Made by a program: the position numbers and the translations under genes
Part shown: positions 61,700 through 64,000 of the stretch, one piece after another
Layout of the letters: each line of letters starts with the position of its first letter
Numbering within the stretch: position 1 is the stretch's first letter
Notes under the pieces: model-generated
What the model saw: the letters and a program-made list of their open reading frames with translations, nothing else
What the model was told of the DNA's origin: nothing
Databases searched by the model: none
Assembly: GCA_035379625.1 (NCBI GenBank)
Contig: DAOSVM010000003.1
Location: forward strand, 62,001-126,000
Length of the DNA stretch: 64,000 bases
Direction: 5' to 3'
From: DAOSCP01 sp035379625
GTDB taxonomy: Bacteria; Bacteroidota; Ignavibacteria; Ignavibacteriales; DAOSCP01

Positions 61700-62971
61700 T
61701 TAGTTAATTAATTTTTCATTTTTAATTAGACTGTCGAAATCCTCCCTTTCTTTTATTACAAAAACTTGATTTTCTTTAATCAAAATTTCAGCTGGTTTAA
61801 GTCTTCCATTATAATTTGAGGCCATAACAGCACCATAAGCACCTGTTGTCATAATAGCCAATAAATCATTTTCAGCTGATTTGTATAAAAACCTTCCTTT
61901 TGCAAAAGCATCTGTAGATTCGCAAACAGGGCCTACAACATCAGCTTTAATGAACTCATTTTCTTTTATATGAACAGGTTGTATATGATGATATGACTCA
62001 TATAAAGCAGGTCTCATCATATCATTCATCCCAGCATCAACAATATAAAAATATTTATCTCTATTTTTTTTGAAATACAGAATTTTAGTAACTAAAATAG
62101 CGCTATCTGCAACAAGATACCGACCTGGCTCGATACTTACATTAATTTCTAAATTTGAAAATTTATTGTAAACAATATTTGCGAAAATTTCAAGTGGAAA
62201 TTCTCTGCCATCAGGTTGATAAGAAACACCGAAACCTCCACCTAAATCAACTTCCTCAATAACAATATCATTTTGTTTTAATGTATCTATTAGCTTGAGT
62301 ATTCTATCAATACTAATATTGTATGACTCAACATCAAATATTTGTGAACCTAAATGTAAACTTAAATATTTCAATTTTGCGAATTTTAAAGATTTTATAA
62401 GTTCAATATTAGCAATAACATCTTCAATCAAAATACCAAATTTGTTTAGGTATGTTCCAGTTGTAATGTGCGAAGTTGTATGAGCATCAACATCCGGATT
62501 TATTCGAATAGCATAATTTACTTTTTTATTTGATTTTTCTGCTATTTGATTTAAAAGTTTTATTTCTGAAAAACTTTCACACTTGAAAAAATGAATTCCA
62601 TTATCTATTCCAAATTTTAATTCTTTAGCAGTTTTTCCAACTCCGCTAAAAATCATTTCTTCAGGTTTAACGCCAGCCTTCATAGCTTTATACATTTCAC
62701 CGTATGAATTAACATCAATACCAGCTCCTAAATCGTGAAAAATTTTAATGATTGAAATATTGGTATTTGCTTTAGAAGCGTAATATATTTTTAGTTTTGG
62801 AAATATTTTATCAAAAGTATTTCGTAATTTTTTATAATTATCTACAATTTGATTATAGGAATAGATATATAATGGTGTTCCATAATCTTCTACTAAAGAC
62901 TTTACATCTAGTTTTTCTACAAAAAGCTTGTTATCGATATATTTAATATGGTTGTTAGTTAATAACTGCAT
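61700..62971 (-). CDS. lysA: Diaminopimelate decarboxylase
   Basis: LysA decarboxylates meso-diaminopimelate to L-lysine. It is 423 residues. PLP-binding Lys is in KIYYASKANTNISIIK (about residue 66), with the His in LHLGSQ, the glycine loop EVDLGGGFGVSY, EPGRYLVADSA, and the active-site Cys in VGPVCESTDAFAKGR. The barrel plus C-terminal beta domain is complete. It follows metH by 12 bases; both are amino-acid biosynthesis genes. Confidence 0.95.
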   Translation of the reverse strand: MQLLTNNHIKYIDNKLFVEKLDVKSLVEDYGTPLYIYSYNQIVDNYKKLRNTFDKIFPKLKIYYASKANTNISIIKIFHDLGAGIDVNSYGEMYKAMKAGVKPEEMIFSGVGKTAKELKFGIDNGIHFFKCESFSEIKLLNQIAEKSNKKVNYAIRINPDVDAHTTSHITTGTYLNKFGILIEDVIANIELIKSLKFAKLKYLSLHLGSQIFDVESYNISIDRILKLIDTLKQNDIVIEEVDLGGGFGVSYQPDGREFPLEIFANIVYNKFSNLEINVSIEPGRYLVADSAILVTKILYFKKNRDKYFYIVDAGMNDMMRPALYESYHHIQPVHIKENEFIKADVVGPVCESTDAFAKGRFLYKSAENDLLAIMTTGAYGAVMASNYNGRLKPAEILIKENQVFVIKEREDFDSLIKNEKLIN

Positions 62972-62983
62972 AAATCCCCCGAT

Positions 62984-64000
62984 TTATAAAAAGAAATATT
63001 TAGCTTGTGGATGATGTACTATTATTGCGCTTGTACTTTGTTCTGGCACAATTTGAAAACCTTCAGTTAATTCCAATCCGATACGTTCTGGTTTTAATAA
63101 AGTAAATAATTTTTCCTCATCGGCTAATTCAGGGCAAGCTGGATAGCCGAAAGAATATCTTGAACCACGATAACCTTGCTGGAATAATTTATAAACATCG
63201 TTAGAATCTTCATTAGCTATATTTAACTCTTCTCTTATTTTTTTATGCCAGTATTCTGCTAATGCTTCTGCTGTTTCAACTGAAATACCGTGAAAGAATA
63301 AGTAATCTTGATATTGATGTTCATCGAATAATTTTTTTGAATAATCCGAAGCAATTTTTCCCATTGTCACAATTTGAATTGGAATAACATCATATTTATT
63401 AGAATCCTTTGGTAAAAAATAATCTGTAATACATAAATTTTTCTTTGCAACTTGTCTTGGGAATGTAAATCTTATATATTCTTCTAAATCGTTTATATTA
63501 TCCCATACTGAATAAAGTTTCTCAGAAGAAATATTTTTAGGTTTATAAATAATTAAATCATTTCCATCTGAGTTACAAGGGAAATAGCCATAAACAACTT
63601 TTGGCTCTAATAATTTTTCTTCAATAATTTTCTTTTTTATGTTTTCAAAAATAGGGAAAACAGTATCATTTAATAATTTATTGTATTCTTCGTCAGTTTT
63701 ACCTTTTTTCTTAAATTGCCATTGCGCTCTGAATAAAGCAACAGTATTGATATATTTAAAAACTTCATTTAAGTCGATATCTTCAATTATTTTTACACCA
63801 TAAAATGGTGGAATAGGTACTTGTTCCAAAATTTTTACATCAGATCTAACATTTAAGTTTTCACCTATTAAAGCAAATTTTGCTTCAAGCCCGGTAGCAT
63901 CATCTAAAGAAATTTCATTATCAACTTTTACATTAGTGTCAACATCTTGAATATCAATAAGATCTAATCTACCATTAACTAAATTGTCCATAAAATTAAG
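62984..64000 (-). CDS. metH: B12-dependent methionine synthase, C-terminal AdoMet-activation domain (truncated by window edge)
   Basis: About 338 residues are visible. The activation domain is clear: PPFYGVKIIEDIDLNEVFKYI, FRAQWQF, GYFPCNSDGNDL, ending in the signature SRYSFGYPACPELADEEKLFTLLKPERIGLELTEGFQIVPEQSTSAIIVHHPQAKYFF. It binds S-adenosylmethionine to reactivate oxidised cobalamin. An ATG is present at 63991, but no ribosome-binding site precedes it and the frame is open to the window edge. The cobalamin and catalytic domains are therefore probably encoded beyond base 64000; a separately encoded activation subunit is the alternative. Confidence 0.88.
   Translation of the reverse strand, partial: LNFMDNLVNGRLDLIDIQDVDTNVKVDNEISLDDATGLEAKFALIGENLNVRSDVKILEQVPIPPFYGVKIIEDIDLNEVFKYINTVALFRAQWQFKKKGKTDEEYNKLLNDTVFPIFENIKKKIIEEKLLEPKVVYGYFPCNSDGNDLIIYKPKNISSEKLYSVWDNINDLEEYIRFTFPRQVAKKNLCITDYFLPKDSNKYDVIPIQIVTMGKIASDYSKKLFDEHQYQDYLFFHGISVETAEALAEYWHKKIREELNIANEDSNDVYKLFQQGYRGSRYSFGYPACPELADEEKLFTLLKPERIGLELTEGFQIVPEQSTSAIIVHHPQAKYFFL

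Overview
This is a gene-dense, strongly AT-rich bacterial chromosome segment. Several features point to the FCB superphylum (Bacteroidota/Chlorobiota/Ignavibacteria side). They are a type IX secretion sorting tail (serine hydrolase at 4789), a bacillithiol enzyme (bshC), DUF4922 and DUF3332 proteins, an OmpA protein with thrombospondin type-3 calcium repeats, and a TAnnTTTG promoter ahead of enolase. Flagellin with a sigma-54-like promoter and a chemotaxis receptor argue for a flagellated member such as an Ignavibacteria relative. That placement is inference. No rRNA, tRNA, phage, plasmid or CRISPR locus was seen.

Layout. 1-8434 (mostly minus): edge of a sensor histidine kinase, then DUF169 / TusE-cysteine desulfurase fusion / bshC, a T9SS-exported serine hydrolase, a DUF3332 lipoprotein and a DUF4922 protein. 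8604-19316: enolase, a methyltransferase, aspS, a large FAD/Fe-S oxidase, aat, a glycosyltransferase and a 75-residue orphan. 19318-28667 (minus): an LPP20-like protein, then a complete ornithine oxidation operon, 5' to 3' ord-ortA-ortB-oraS-oraE-mutL/glmL-orr (racemase, B12 aminomutase with reactivase, dehydrogenase, thiolase). 29592-38555: rlpA, a C39-like protein, namZ and murQ (MurNAc recycling) with a degenerate HisH-like protein and a MORN/TonB protein between them, then rsmG-mnmG-mnmE with two perfect parS sites, implying proximity to the replication origin. 38660-44628: phosphoesterase, HAD phosphatase, an ArsM-like methyltransferase with a 31-residue Cys-rich peptide, PAP2, a DEDDh exonuclease and lipoamide dehydrogenase. 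45415-64000: chemotaxis receptor, recA-recX, thpR, cinA, flagellin, pgsA-pgpA, cell-wall hydrolases (amidase, PBP4), AMMECR1, an OmpA protein, hflX, a lipoprotein, lysA and the C-terminus of metH.

The most unusual signal is a family of non-coding interspersed elements: five full or internally deleted copies plus one single end, all between genes (9991, 18437, 28956, 44671, 60781, 41145). Each is bounded by about 17-bp inverted repeats (GCTCRGACRGTGTAAGC). Each has two different ends: an A end with a GCCCGTGCGC hairpin and a B end with a GCCCCTTGCGGCTT hairpin plus an AGCGGGCC hairpin. The interior is an AT-rich core full of short palindromic motifs. They occur in both orientations and lie just downstream of gene terminators. 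Hairpin stems vary by paired compensatory changes while loops vary freely. They encode no protein and I do not recognise the family. It looks like a non-autonomous mobile element or a structured-RNA/DNA repeat.

Gene starts were re-chosen where a Shine-Dalgarno sequence or an overlap favoured an internal start; these choices are stated in the entries.
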